Shown here: piece after piece, positions 26,139-36,600 of the stretch
How the letters are laid out: each line of letters starts with the position of its first letter
Position numbering within the stretch: position 1 is the stretch's first letter
From: Telmatactis stephensoni
Taxonomy: Eukaryota; Cnidaria; Anthozoa; Actiniaria; Isophelliidae
Assembly: GCA_029948255.1 (NCBI GenBank)
Contig: JALIZF010001420.1
Coordinates: forward strand, 229,414 to 293,413
Direction of reading: 5' to 3'
Length of the DNA: 64,000 nt
The notes under the pieces: generated by a model
Database searches by the model: none
Told to the model about the DNA's origin: nothing
Seen by the model: the letters and a program-made list of their open reading frames with translations, nothing else
Made by a program: the position numbers and the translations under genes

Positions 26139-29100
26139 TGAAAAGACATCACATCCCCATCACATAATGTCACATGAAAAACCTCATCAGATAGCAAGTT
26201 ATTTCAATAAACCCATATTAAAATGCAGTATATCTGGTGTACTTCCATATATGGACCATATATGTTTATTACCGTACGAATAGCGTGCGTGACTTATTCG
26301 TACGGACATGGAGTTTTCCTCTGCAAATCGAGCCCAAATGGGACCAGAACATTCAGAAACAATTTTCGTAGTGTCTAAAACCAATGCTTAAAGTATTGAG
26401 AAAAAGTTTGACTGCACAGAATTTAGGCCGCTTTGAGTTTAGACAAGGTTTTTAAATGCTGCCGTACGAATAGCGTGCGTGACTTATTCGTACGGACATG
26501 GAGTTTTCCTCTGCAAATCGAGCCCAAATGGGACCAAAACATTCAGAAATAATTTTCGTAGTGTCTAAAACCAATGCTTAAAGTATTGAGAAAAAGTTTG
26601 ACTGCACAGAATTTAGGCCGCTTTGAGTTTAGACAAGGTTTTTAAATGCTGCCGTACGAATAGCGTGCGTGACTTATTCGTACGGACATGGAGTTTTCCT
26701 CTGCAAATCGAGCCCAAATGGGACCAGAACATTCAGAAACAATTTTCGTAGTGTCTAAAACCAATGCTAAAAGTATTGAGAAAAAGTTTGACTGCACAGA
26801 ATTTAGGCCGCTTTGAGTTTAGACAAGGTTTTTAAATGCTGCCGTACGAATAGCGTGCGTGACTTATTCGTACGGACATGGAGTTTTCCTCTGCAAATCG
26901 AGCCCAAATGGGACCAAAACATTCAGAAACAATTTTCGTAGTGTCTAAAACCAATGCTAAAAGTATTGAGAAAAAGTTTGACTGCACAGAATTTAGGCCG
27001 CTTTGAGTTTAGACAAGGTTTTTAAATGCTGCCGTACGAATAGCGTGCGTGACTTATTCGTACGGACATGGAGTTTTCCTCTGCAAATCGAGCCCAAATG
27101 GGACCAAAACATTCAGAAACAATTTTCGTAGTGTCTAAAACCAATGCTAAAAGTATTGAGAAAAAGTTTGACTGCACAGAATTTAGGCCGCTTTGAGTTT
27201 AGACAAGGTTTTTAAATGCTGCCGTACGAATAGCGTGCGTGACTTATTCGTACGGACATGGAGTTTTCCTCTGCAAATCGAGCCCAAATGGGACCAAAAC
27301 ATTCAGAAACAATTTTCGTAGTGTCTAAAGAGTATTGAGAAACAGTTTGACTGCACAGAATTTAGGCCTCTTTGAGTTTAGACATGGTTTTTAAATGCTG
27401 CCGTATGAATAGCGTGCGTGACTTATTCGTACGGAGGGTTTTTTTCCTTCTAATTACGAGCCGAAATGCGAATAAATCGTCTATAAAAACATGCCTTTAT
27501 TCGTTCATGGAAATAATTCGATAACAAAAACTAAAAATGGCAAATCTACCGTTAATTAAATAAGATAGTGTCATTGCTAGTTAGTGACCTTCACTGTCTT
27601 CGAATCGGTGAAATTTTTCTAAGTGTCGCTTTTCGTCTTGGTGTACTCTGTGCTCGGCTAAATCTACACGATAAAATCTCGAGCGTTGAAGCTTTCTCAA
27701 ATTGTTACCTACTTTTAAACAAAGTTATGATAGTTTAAAATCGGTATCTTAAATAATTGCTTTAAATTATCGAAATATTTGAATGTCCGTACGAATAGAA
27801 ATTACAAGTCGCCGTACGGTTACCGTATGAATAGCCACTGCGTTATAAAACTCTATCTTTCAATTTCTCAGCTACAAATATTTCTGAATCCGCCTTTCTT
27901 TTGAGCTAGTTTAGGGATTGATCCTTCATTCTGTCATGGGGGTGGGGTTGAAGGGGTTGGAGGGTGGTGGTCATTGAAGGAAAAATGCCAAGAAAGATAT
28001 GAACCCCACCCCACCCTTATCATGTGATAAACAAATTATGGGCCCCTTATTCATCTGTTATCAAAATACCTCTTCTTTTTGCAGTGTCTTTTAGGTTTCC
28101 AATGGGGCCTGGTTGACAACTATTATATTTGCTATAGAAATACATTACATTTCCTTGCACAAATAGTCCATGTTGAATCATTTAAAGATCAGCTAGAAAT
28201 CAATGATACAGAGATATTTGGTACTAGAGTAAGGATATACAGGCCCATCAACAACACAGAGGGTAATATTGAGAAGAAAGAGGAAAATAAAGAATTGGAG
28301 CTTCTTCCTGCATTGATTTACTATCATGGAGGTGGCTGGACCATAGGAGGCTTAGGTATGAAGTGAAGCAGTGCAATATTATTCAGGTAGACTTGCTCCA
28401 AGTCTCGCTCGTTGATGTTTTCCGTTGTTTGGGCTTCCTGTGCCATTATTCGGATTCTCAGTTTACGAGCACTCTCCGAGGGAAACGGCATGAAAGAGGA
28501 GAGGAAAAACGAGCCGTTCCCCTCGGAGAGTGCTCGTAAACTGAGAATCCGAATAACGACACAGGAAGCCCAAACAACGGAAAACATCAACGAGTGAGAC
28601 TTGGAGCAAGTCACTCTATTATTCAGGTGGATATACATAGTAACAGGCTTGGGCCAGCTGGGTTCCTGTAGTATGGCTTCTGATCCAAATATACTGGTTC
28701 CTTTGTTCCCTCTTCACCACAGATCCTGACTACACAAGCTTTTAATTACCAATTTTTTTTCAATACACTCTCCAGATGAATACGATTTATTATGTAGAAG
28801 AATTGCTGCAGTTGCTCAAGTGGTTGTTGTCAGTGTAGAGTAAGTTATACATTGCAAAATTCAAACATTAACGATTGAGGACATCAGTCCAAAGATAATA
28901 TAGGTGAACTTTGATCAAATAGTAACTTTTCCTATAAATTTCTTAAAAATGAAGTTACTGCCTTTTTGATAATGATCAGGGCCGGATCCAGGGGGGTCCC
29001 ATGGTTGCCCGGGAATCCCTTTTCTCATTCTAATGAAATAATAATAATATATTATTATTAATCTTTAGCCAGGGTAGACCCATCAGCTAAAGCTGGTATC

Positions 29101-30973
29101 AATGGGTGCCCTGGTAAACTAATATAACAAAATAATAAAACAAACTAAAATGAATAAAATAGATAAAAATCCTAAAAAACACTAAGCCTAATTCCTAAAA
29201 CATAATATCATATGAACATTTCACAATGAAACATTTCTAATGAAATAAAACATTTTTATGCCGAGAACAAGATAAATGTGAAGTGAAACCCCCTGCGTCT
29301 GTCAGCCCTGAATCTGCCCCTGATGAAGATGTCTTATGTTACAGTTACAGGCTATCACCAGAATACCTGTACCCTACTGCTTTTAATGACTGCTATAATG
29401 TTGCCGTTGGTCTTCTAAACACTGGAGTACAGTATGGTGTTGATGTTAAAAGAGTTGTTGTGGCTGGAGACAGTGCTGGTGGGAATTTAGCTGCTGCTGT
29501 TTCTCATTATCTTGCATATGTTGGTGAAAAACATTGTAGAAAACAGTATTTAGCTGGGCAGGTTAGTTGTGAACCTCCTTTGCAGACATTCTTTGCTTAA
29601 TCACACAACAGTTAGCTAAGTATTCACACAATGCTTAGTTAAACATTTGTGTGACAAACCAAATAATATCTGCAAGGCTACTTAGTTTTTTGATAGATGA
29701 TAATTGGAATAATAGGAAATATTTTTATTCACTGCATTCTTTGGGCTTCCTGTGGTAAGCATCAGATTGAGGCTTTTGTGGGGAATGAGTAAAATGAATA
29801 AAAAATATATAGTATCACTGCAATTTTGTACGTTAAATTGAAATGTCTTGTAATTATTTAATTACGTGGTAAAATATAAATTATGAATCTCATTTGCTTT
29901 GGGATTATAATAATCTTGTCATTAATTAATTCAAATATATTCCTGCCATAACCATTTTCACAGTCATGAAAAAACTACTCTATGTACATGTGTTAACAGG
30001 AGCAAGGATGGCACAGTTGGTTAGTGCGCAGCCTTTGGTGCGAGAGGTCCCAAGTTTGATCCCCAGTGACTTCACATCCTTGTTTCGACTTCTTTCCTTT
30101 CTGTGTAGCTTTAATTAGCTTTATATACCCGTAAAACGGAGCACTGATGGATAGAGGGGTTAGAGGGCACACCTTCGAATGCTTAAACACGAGCCCCTGG
30201 CTCGGGAGAATTGAGCAACCACTCCCCACTCTTCGAAGTAAAATAAATTAACCTTTTTTAACGAGTGTAAATGGTCAGTCATGTTCTATTCTTGGTAATT
30301 TTTGTAAATCAATGGATTCTCTTTATAGATCCTGATATACCCATTAGTCCAGATGTTGGATTTTAACCTCCCATCGTATAAAACAAACGAAGAAGGAGTT
30401 ACCATCTCAAGGCGAGGTGTTGCAGAGTTTGTTTCAATGTACTTAACAGGAAATCTTGACCTTGTTGATGCAATGCTTGAAGGAAACCACTCAAAACACT
30501 TGGAAAACACAACTTTTATGTCATACGTTAGAACAAGTACAGAATCAAACAACGTACCATCAGAAGATATCTTTGACTTTGAAGAGACTAAAAAAAGCAT
30601 TAAAACGCCTTTTGTTGACATGAGTGACACAGCTGCTGAAGCTCTTATCCACTTCAAAGGTTCACCACTCATGGCTTCAAACTTTCGTGGAATTCCAACA
30701 ACTTTCCTGCTCACAGCAGAGTTTGATCCTTTGAAAGATGAAGGATTTCTATATGCAAAAAGACTAAGAAATGAAGGAATAGAGGTTGTTCATAAGCATT
30801 ATTATTCTTTCCATGGATTTGTTACTACAACAACTGAACCATGGCCTAATAGCCCTTTTGAAACACAAGAGGGAGCCGAAATGATGCAAGACATAATCGC
30901 TGCTGTTAACAGAATGACACCTGCAAGCAGGCAAACAGAAGAGGAACAAGGAGATGAAAAAAAAGATTCTTAA
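13833..30973 (+). CDS. AADAC-like: AADAC/NCEH1-like microsomal esterase, copy 1 (intron 1 hosts a giant MULE)
   Basis: Serine hydrolase of the hormone-sensitive-lipase (GDXG) family; relatives are type II ER-membrane deacetylases and cholesterol-ester hydrolases. Exons 13833-14000, 28085-28355, 28776-28839, 29345-29561 and 30329-30973 join in phase to 454 aa. Residues 4-22 form a signal anchor (IVIVLAISAVFSAVIIH). The oxyanion motif HGGGW is at about 137-141, GDSAGG is at 209-214 with nucleophile Ser211, Asp373 lies in EFDPLKDEG, and His402 in SFHGF. The spacing fits the family and all catalytic residues are present. Vertebrate AADAC is about 400 aa, so a charged insert before HGGGW (NTEGNIEKKEENKE) and a longer acidic tail add length. 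Intron 1 is about 14 kb because of the transposon at 14205-27842; introns 2, 3 and 4 hold other repeats. The ATG is the first in frame and matches copy 2. Confidence 0.88.
14205..14845 (+). repeat. Left terminal inverted repeat of the MULE (one subterminal unit)
   Basis: About 640 bp that pair with the right end. The outermost 60 bp contain three CGTACGG-type sites. Two palindromic sites at about 14612-14646 and 14804-14838 bracket one copy of the ~190-bp unit that is tandemly expanded at the other end. The two ends are very similar over the shared part. Confidence 0.9.
15142..21334 (+). CDS. MULE transposase fused to Ulp1 protease, acidic repeats, SWIM, AT-hook and PHD domains (1,658 aa)
   Basis: Predicted exons: 15142-15157, 15231-15274, 15722-18204, 18409-18517, 18654-18870, 19057-20625, 20714-20881 and 20964-21334. 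All junctions are GT-AG, phases agree and the sum is 1,659 codons with the stop. Domains: Ulp1/C48 cysteine peptidase with His251 (CHWSLLYID), Asp268 (YIDTLGW), Gln328 and Cys334 (Q-x5-C-G); acidic repeats at about 443-750; a ZSWIM3-type N-domain from about 775 into exon 4, with GCKAVIKV and HNHE zinc-ligand patterns; MULE core with Asp994 (LVDATY), C-x2-H at 1078-1081, Asp1057 (MADKD) and Glu1171 (NNRLE); SWIM C-x-C-x9-C-x-H at 1282-1296; AT-hook-like KRGRPKG in exon 7; C4HC3 PHD finger at about 1610-1654. The transposase half resembles vertebrate ZSWIM3. Exons 1-2 are the least certain part. No stop codon or frameshift is seen, so the gene may be active or recently active. Confidence 0.85.
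16990..17910 (+). repeat. In-frame 57/60-bp coding minisatellite inside the transposase gene
   Basis: About 16 units encode variants of DDDKP(E/D)GDNNKHDGGQVDG. Unit lengths differ by multiples of three, so the frame is kept. A higher-order block (units with GDGDKPGENNKHDGG) is duplicated near 17500 and 17720. Because the period is divisible by three, long open frames also appear in two other frames (16898-17950 minus, 16977-17969 plus); these are not genes. The product would be a very acidic, Asp-rich flexible linker between the protease and the DNA-binding part. Confidence 0.9.
21335..22700. other. MULE 3' flank of the transposase gene: hairpin array, otherwise nothing recognised
   Basis: An AATAAA overlaps the end of the transposase frame near 21328. 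Apart from the four hairpins at 21690-21940, this is AT-rich sequence with no supported gene. Short frames at 21517-21875 fall on the hairpin array. Confidence 0.6.
21690..21940 (+). repeat. Array of four covarying stem-loops
   Basis: Hairpins lie at about 21690-21728, 21753-21787, 21826-21862 and 21905-21940. Each has an outer stem, a 5'-side bulge AGG(A/T), an inner stem GCTAG/CTAGC (changed in the fourth) and a loop of about 8 nt. The outer stems differ but keep pairing: GTGG/CCAC, CCATAG/CTATGG, CCTGTA/TTACAGG and CTGTAA/TTACAG. Pyrimidine-rich spacers (CCTTCCCC) separate them. I know of no named family with this form. Confidence 0.6.
22700..25190 (+). mobile_element. Degraded Ty3/gypsy-type LTR retrotransposon fragment (pol 3' part plus partial 3' LTR)
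   Basis: Broken frames show, in order: a reverse transcriptase end (22739-22966, with ITYLGHVVT), RNase H (23128-23451, with VQCDASDKGIGVALLQNG), the tether with ADTLSRA (about 23442-23540), the integrase zinc-binding region (C-x2-C in QCKTCRSF near 23930), an integrase core piece (HQQANGLAES near 24255) and a C-terminal region to about 24670. Several frameshifts and stops separate the parts, so it is inactive. A purine tract (AAAGGAGGGGGG at about 25062-25074) precedes TGTAACGTGATAC, probably the 3' LTR start, which is truncated. The 5' half is missing. It is a secondary insertion in the MULE. Confidence 0.8.
25195..26142 (+). mobile_element. 5'-truncated LINE: reverse-transcriptase C-terminus with (TTA)n tail
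   Basis: An open frame to a TGA at 25830-25832 encodes a basic protein end with the zinc-knuckle-like pattern CDICESREIGDEFHYFFKC (C-x2-C...H-x4-C), typical of the C-terminus of non-LTR retrotransposon polymerases. The 3' UTR ends in ATAAAG(TTA)n at about 26090-26142, a microsatellite tail as in CR1/L2-type elements. The frame is intact but lacks the endonuclease and polymerase domains, so the copy is dead on arrival. The left junction with the LTR fragment is near 25190-25200. Confidence 0.75.
26271..27842 (-). repeat. Right terminal inverted repeat of the MULE with six tandem 190-bp units
   Basis: Palindromic sites start at about 26271, 26461, 26651, 26841, 27031, 27221 and 27400, giving a 190-bp period with a shorter last unit. 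Each site has arms CCGTACGAATA and TATTCGTACGG separated by 12 nt (GCGTGCGTGACT). The units are nearly identical, so the expansion is recent. The last ~440 bp (27403-27842) match the left end of the element. The left end has only one unit. Confidence 0.92.
28389..28616. mobile_element. Foldback MITE in esterase copy 1 intron 2 with 12-bp direct repeat
   Basis: The arms run from GACTTGCTCCAAGTCTCGCT through TTTACGAGCACTCTCCGAGG and return as the reverse complement after a short loop near 28485-28515. TATTATTCAGGT flanks it on both sides (28377-28388 and 28617-28628). Similar frames on both strands in this stretch are mirror images of the arms. Confidence 0.8.
28977..29322. mobile_element. hAT-like MITE in esterase copy 1 intron 3
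   Basis: The left end CAGGGCCGGATCCAGG and the right end CCTGAATCTGCCCCTG are imperfect inverted repeats of the widespread CAGGGGCGGATCCAGG type. The inside is AT-rich (ATTATTATTAATC near 29050). The flanking 8-mers are similar but not identical, so the target duplication is doubtful. Confidence 0.55.
30003..30255 (+). mobile_element. tRNA-derived SINE in esterase copy 1 intron 4
   Basis: The head has a pol III A box (TGGCACAGTTGGTTAGTG, about 30008-30026) and a B box (AAGTTTGATCCC, about 30051-30062) at tRNA spacing. A tRNA-unrelated body and an A-rich end (AAGTAAAATAAATTAA) follow. Confidence 0.7.
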
Positions 30974-31435
30974 AAAGTTATTTGTAATATTTTACTGCCA
31001 TATTATAATTTTAAAACATGATTCGTTTTCTCAAAAATAGACAAATGGATAGAGAAGTGAATGTGTTGATAGGTTTTTATTCCATATATACACAATATAG
31101 ATATATTTTTAGAACAAACAATAGATAGATATATTTTTAGAACAAACAATATATTTCAGTTTAGAACAATTATTTTATAAACGTATTATAACCGAATTAT
31201 TGTTGTCAGGAACACTGTCACTACTCTACTACTTAGCTTGATTTCAAACGGTGAGAGAACATCTGCTTTACTCCCGTCCCAGGGAAGCGTATGAAAATTC
31301 GGCAGAAAATTATGCTGCCATGTGCTTATCCTTAGCCCTATCCTTCTTTTAGAGGGAATCATGTTCCTTTATCAGCTACGCAAGTTCATACCCTTGGTCA
31401 CGCTTTGCCTTTCACGATGCTGTTCTTTTTCTTCA
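30974..31435. other. Esterase copy 1 3' flank, no gene seen
   Basis: AT-rich sequence with a duplicated ATATATTTTTAGAACAAACAATA block near 31100-31150. A related ATATATTTTTAGAACAAA sequence occurs near 44430 after the second esterase gene. Confidence 0.5.
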
Positions 31436-31670
31436 AAGGCGGTGTTACACGAGGCGATTTTTAACTACGATTTTCAGCGCAACGGCGTTGCGGTAAAAAT
31501 GTTTCTCGTGTAACATGACACTCGGAACGATTTTCCTTACAATTTTCGCTTCGGCAACGCGTTGCGAGTTTTTGAATCCAAGTCAGAAACTCGCAACGCA
31601 AAATATTGCAAGTTGTTGCAACGTTGCGCGGAAAATCGTGGTTAAAAATCGTCTCGTGTAACACCGCCTT
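31436..31670. mobile_element. MITE with ~40-bp inverted ends (AAGGCGGTGTTACACGAG)
   Basis: The left end AAGGCGGTGTTACACGAGGC continues with GATTTTTAAC(T/C)ACGATTTTC and the right end is the complement. The interior is rich in TTGCAACGTTGCG-type palindromes. No target duplication is evident. Confidence 0.7.
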
Positions 31671-32569
31671 AATGCACGCGCGCTATCTGTGGAGGTCACT
31701 TTCAAGATCTTTGTCGTGTCCTTTGTTGCGATCTCTGTCACGTCTGTTTCTGCGTTGGTCATTATTTTTATAATTTCTCGGAATTTTGTTTTTTTGTTTT
31801 CAGTTCTGTTTTTGTTTATTTGTTTGTTTTGTTTTTATGGGCTTGATTTGGCTTTTGAGTTTTTTCCCCCATAAATATAAAGTGGTTTCATTAACCCGTG
31901 AAACACACTTAACTTTATTGTATCACTCTTTAATACACCCTAATTCGGCGATTGTGTTGTTTTGTTGTTATTTGACTATCATACTTTAGCTAATACATTT
32001 TTACGGTGGCCCACAGGGGCAAAACACAATGCAAAATTCCTTTGAAAACACAACAAAGTTTTATGAAACACAACAATGTAGTAGTAGTAGTAGTAGTAAA
32101 TCTTTATTAAAGTGTCTAATCGTTCTAGCGCTAGGTTGCACTAATTGGGGACACAACAAAATATAATCGATAACAAAATCTACATAATAATAATATGATA
32201 CATAATTAAATAATATGATAAAATTATCCTAAAAATATATAACCTGTTTCCTAAAAATATATAATATATATATAAACAATACATACATATGAATAGATAA
32301 GCTCTAAAAATATAATAATTAATATAAGAAAACTTTAACTTAACAATCTTTCACAGAACACAACAAAGTCTCGTGGAACACAACAATCTTTCACTGAACA
32401 CAACAAAGTTGCGTGGGACACAACAATCTTTCACCGAACACAACAAAGTTTCGTGGAACACAACAATCTTTCACTGAACACAACAAAGTTGCGTGTTTTC
32501 ACTTGTAAAAGTAGCGACGCAAGCATAAACGCTAGCGCAAAAGAACGGAAGGTTTTATTTTTCTTGCAG

Positions 32570-32780
32570 CGGGCTTACGTCGTCTTGCGTCATCTTTCGT
32601 TGTCTTTCGTTGTCTTGTGTCGTCTTTCGTTTTCTTGCGTCGTCTTGCGTTGTCTTGCTTCGTCTTGCGTTGTCTTGCGTCGTCTTGCATGCGTTGTGTT
32701 GAGTCATCGTGCGTGGTCTTGCGTGGTTTTCCGTTGTCTTGCGTCGTCTTGTGTTGTCTTGCGTCGTCTTGCATCGTTAG
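32570..32780. repeat. Minisatellite of TCGTCTTGCGT-type units
   Basis: About 210 bp of imperfect 10- and 15-bp units (GTCGTCTTGC, GTTGTCTTGC, GTCGTCTTTC). Short frames on both strands with repeating VLRRLAS or RQHKTTQD are products of the repeat. Confidence 0.85.
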
Positions 32781-32802
32781 CGTGAACCAGGCATTATATC
32801 GT

Positions 32803-32945
32803 GTTTTATCCCACACCATAGCGAATACAGCCAATCAGAAAGCAGGAAAGCCGTTGTATATTCGGCGGTATTCAACTGTCTCTTCCCATGAGACATTGCC
32901 ATTATTTGCTGTATTTTCTATGGTGTGGGCTTAGTTTAGGATAAA
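32803..32945. mobile_element. Short MITE with inverted ends CACACCATAG...CTATGGTGTG
   Basis: TATCCCACACCATAGCGAATACAGC near 32814 pairs with GCTGTATTTTCTATGGTGTGGG near 32908-32928, followed by a second partial match (TTAGTTTAGGATAAAA). It is nested in the large 31880-38891 element. Confidence 0.5.
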
Positions 32946-35900
32946 ATATTTGTATATATGTATTTGCTACCTGACGCATAAAATCAAATCAAAGCCATTT
33001 GAATTCATGCTACGGGGACAAATTCTAATGTAAGTCAGGAATTTTGTAAGAAATGGTTTCCAATTTTATTATTCAAATAGGTATTTAAAAGTAAAAATAT
33101 TTCACTTGCGAGAAAAAAAGGCCTGACATTCGAAAAGAGAAAAAAATAGGAAAAAAAGTCCAGATATTCGAAAAAAAAAGGAAAAAAGGAAAAAAAGAAA
33201 GAAATTTGTGATGTCTAGGAAATGCACCCCACAGAAACAATGCAGTAAGATATATGAATAATTATAGTTGAAAATAAAAAATGAAAATGAAATTTATCAG
33301 AAAAAATATCAAAAACACCAAACATTTAAAAACAAGTTCAAAAAGATGTAATTTTAACTTAAAGGATGGGAAAGAAACGAAAAAAATGAAGAAAAAAGAA
33401 GTCAGAAAAGAATCCGGCGTCGACGAGGATCGAACCTGTAACCCCTTAAAGAGCACCCCCCGGAAATAAAATAACAGACTGAATGAATAACTGTAAAAAG
33501 AAAAAAAGAAAATGAAATTTTGGGACGATTCTCCCGAGACATTCTGAGAAGCTGAGACATCGAATCGACTTACGTTACGGATGAAGATTTCTGCCCCATC
33601 CACGCTATCCCGGTGCTACATATTACAGTTATCTTAGCCCGAAGGCCAGGGAGGGAGACGATATCCGGACCCTAATCCATACCTTTAGATATCACCTTAG
33701 ACCGCTGCGCTACCTAGACACTTAATATATTTAATGACTAATTGGGGTAGTCTATTCGGCGAAGTTTCATTGTAATGCTAATACTCCCCAGGGAAAGAAA
33801 TGAACCAATCAGAGTCCAGCTATCAAAAAATAGCTGTTTTGTAAATAAATAGAAAGAGAAAATAAAAGAATAAGTTTTCAGGAACATCGAGCATTGTTTT
33901 ACTCTATCGATTTGTCCCAATTCCCCAAGGAGATAGAAGAAGCAATCAAAATCTAGTCGATTGAAGAGGGATCAATAAATGTCCATGATTATTTTAAGTA
34001 CAGCAAGCTTCAAGCCGTTACGTACGCTATTACTTATGGATTTTTATTTCAGTTCCAAAGTGAAATGATCGGCCTCACTGAAGATGTTCCGAGTTGGAAT
34101 CCACGTTTCTTATTTCAGGAATATCCCTAGAGCGTAATCAGATTAAGACATCAGCAAAGGTAAGTTATTTTATAAGTTAAGGCGATTTAAAATTTGGATT
34201 GATACTTTTAGCTCATCGTTTTAAAACAAAGCTCGTAGTTGTTTACATGTACGCGTTTGTTCTTCAATATTAACACCAAATTTGTTAGTTACAGGGTCGA
34301 TTTGAGTTTAATTGTGTAAGTGGACGAGAAATTAAATTATAACTGATCTTGTCAAAATGTATCCCCGAAAACTCCACAGAGAATCTCGTAATGCAGAATG
34401 CCAAACTCGCGCAAGTTTTCATATTGTCGTATTCAAAATATTGGGAAATGTCATTTCTGCCCAGAAACTTAATAACAGAAAAAGTAAACCTTTTAAATCT
34501 TGTGCTTTCATTAAATGATGAAATCTTTCAAGTGATTCACTGCTCTGCCTGACGAATTATCCTATACATAGTCAAGATAACTAAAATTACACAATTGCAT
34601 GTAAACCAGACTGAGACACGCACGTCACGTGATTTGACATGTTTCACCGCATTTGTGCTATTTTTTAAACCACAGGTCACTTACGCGCGCTCGTCAATTT
34701 TGAACATTTACATTCATTTGCTTCCAGCGCGAGGTGAATTCGTTCGAATCGTGTTCTAAAAAGAAATCGAATGGGGGACAACACGTGAAGGTTTTTATAA
34801 GGGTGTGTGCGGAGTCTTAGCCACCTGATTATACTCTCCTGGATTTATTCGTTATTTTTGATGTTAGTCTTGTGGTTAGAGAACGGGAACTAATTTCGAA
34901 AACTGAAGAACTGATGTCCAAAGCTGTTTTTTTATTATAATCGGTACCTATTTTAATATCCCATATCAATCTTGGGGTGGGAAAGGGGGTGGGGTGGGTG
35001 TGGGAAAGAACTAGAACCCTTCACTACCCCTCTGACTTTCTTATGCGACTGCGATGGGGCTATTGTTAATGGGGCTTGTTGCTTAATTTGTAGAAACCCA
35101 GAACACAAGATGTTATTTTCCCTGTAGCTTGTAATATTGTACACAACATGCATCGTGCGTGTGTCCGATCCTGCAACAGGTGCGCGCAACAGTTAGAGAA
35201 GTAGAAACAAGTTCTTTTTCTGAAGCCATACCAACCTTGCAACAGATCGCGCAACAGCTACAGAAGTACAACCGAGCTTTTTTCTGGGGCATTGCGCGCG
35301 CCTATTGCGCGCAACATTGCAATAACCTTGGACTACTTAAATTGTTATGAGTTGGATTTTGGTATTTCGAACCTTAGTGGCTACCATTTCCAGAGCTAAT
35401 GCACACATTCCAGATGGCGCGGAGCTTCAGTAACGAAAATTCGGATAAATTTCGACGAATTTTTCGTTCTTTTACTCAAGTAAGCATACGTCTGTTGTGA
35501 GCAGGGCCAGAGTTCAAACGTCGCCCGAACAAAAATTTTTACACATGGTCTTAAATAAAGGTTTTGCATTGAAATTGAAATGTGTGTTGAGATAAAGCTT
35601 CTTAAAATTCCATCATGGTCAACGATTTACCGGATAGCATAGTGGTAAGTGAATGGACTAAGATTCAACGGGTTGAGGGTTCGAGGCTCGGTAGGGTCGG
35701 TAGGGTCGATGTGTAAGATATCATTTGCGATTTTTTAAAGATCAGAATAGTCAATTCCTTAAATTTTAAGACTTTCTGACTTCTAGTGTGTGTCTAAAAT
35801 CTCAAATGCAGTGCATTGAAGGTAAAACTTCTCAAATGTGTGTAATATGTGTATGGCATGACTAGTAACTTGGTAAAAAACCTGATGCAGGTCTTGAATT

Positions 35901-36600
35901 CAAAATTCAAAACCTGTCCCGGGTCTTCCCCCGAAACTTCAAAACCTACATTAAACAATGGAAATAGGGTGTGGTTAGTTTTTAATTAAAATGAAACACT
36001 TAGAATCATAGATAAAAGCAGTTTTCTGATAAACGTCTTTAAAGTCCGTATGCTTTTTCCTTGTGCTTGTCTATTGACACCTATCGTTTCCTTCGAAGTC
36101 TAGATATGAGCATAGTCTGGATTTTAACCTTCTTCTCTGGATGGACTGGATGGAGAAGGTCGAAACATGGCACTAATGTATTTTAAATGATGCATTATTT
36201 TTAGCAAGCAGCGCTATTAAACGTTTGATAGATAAAACGGTTTTCTGATTTACATCGTTAAAGATCCGACATAAAACGTGGTTTTCGTTTTCGTGACAGC
36301 CCAGATAAATTATGAACATAGTTCGAATTTTAACCCCTTTCGATCTCTGAATGGAGAAGGTTGAAATCCGAGTACCATGTATTATAACTGCTGCATTATT
36401 TCTTTAGCAAGCGGCGTTATTAAACGTTTGATTAACTTACCATTTATATACAATATAGAACATAATGAGACTAATAAAATTAGCAATGTTGTCCACTTTG
36501 AAGCTCCATGTCCAAGGACCTGAAAAATGTTCAACCAAATCTGAAAGAAATTTCTCATCCTCACTAACTAATTAGTTGCTTGTGAAAGACTTGTGTACTG
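32946..36600. other. Interior of the large inverted-repeat element: no supported gene
   Basis: AT-rich sequence with A-rich runs near 33100-33200. tRNA-like pieces on the minus strand lie near 33419-33440 (B-box-like GGATCGAACC, read inverted) and 33690-33715 (A-box-like TAGCGCAGCGG, inverted); they are too far apart for a single pol III promoter. A possible splice-like segment (TTATTTCAG|GAATATCC...GCAAAG|GTAAGT at about 34118-34159) has no coding partner. Confidence 0.4.
35628..35760 (+). mobile_element. tRNA-derived SINE fragment
   Basis: An A-box-like GGATAGCATAGTGGTAAG (about 35633-35650) and a B-box-like GGTTCGAGGCTC (about 35677-35690) are at tRNA spacing. A short CGGTAGGGT direct repeat follows. 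The 3' limit is not clear. Confidence 0.5.

Larger units (their letters stand above)
14205..27842 (+). mobile_element. Giant Mutator-like element (MULE), 13.6 kb, with perfect 9-bp target duplication
   Basis: The ends are perfect inverted repeats starting CGCAGTGGCTATTCATACGG. The 9-bp sequence TTATAAAAC flanks it directly at 14196-14204 and 27843-27851. Nine-bp duplications, long terminal inverted repeats and the encoded transposase together identify a Mutator-like element. Contents left to right: left terminal repeat (14205-14845), an intact-looking transposase gene (15142-21334), a hairpin array (21690-21940), a degraded Ty3/gypsy piece (about 22700-25190), a truncated LINE (about 25195-26142) and the expanded right terminal repeat (26271-27842). 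The two retroelements are secondary insertions. The host site is intron 1 of the first esterase gene; the matching intron in the second copy is only about 180 bp. Confidence 0.92.

Noticed and set aside
26271..27430. Regular 190-bp array considered as a CRISPR-like or satellite array
   Set aside because: The whole unit is repeated with no unique spacers, and it forms part of the MULE terminal repeat in a eukaryotic genome.
28324..28638. Similar frames on both strands containing LRIRI(M/T)(A/T)QEAQTTENINE
   Set aside because: They are mirror images of the arms of the foldback element at 28389-28616.
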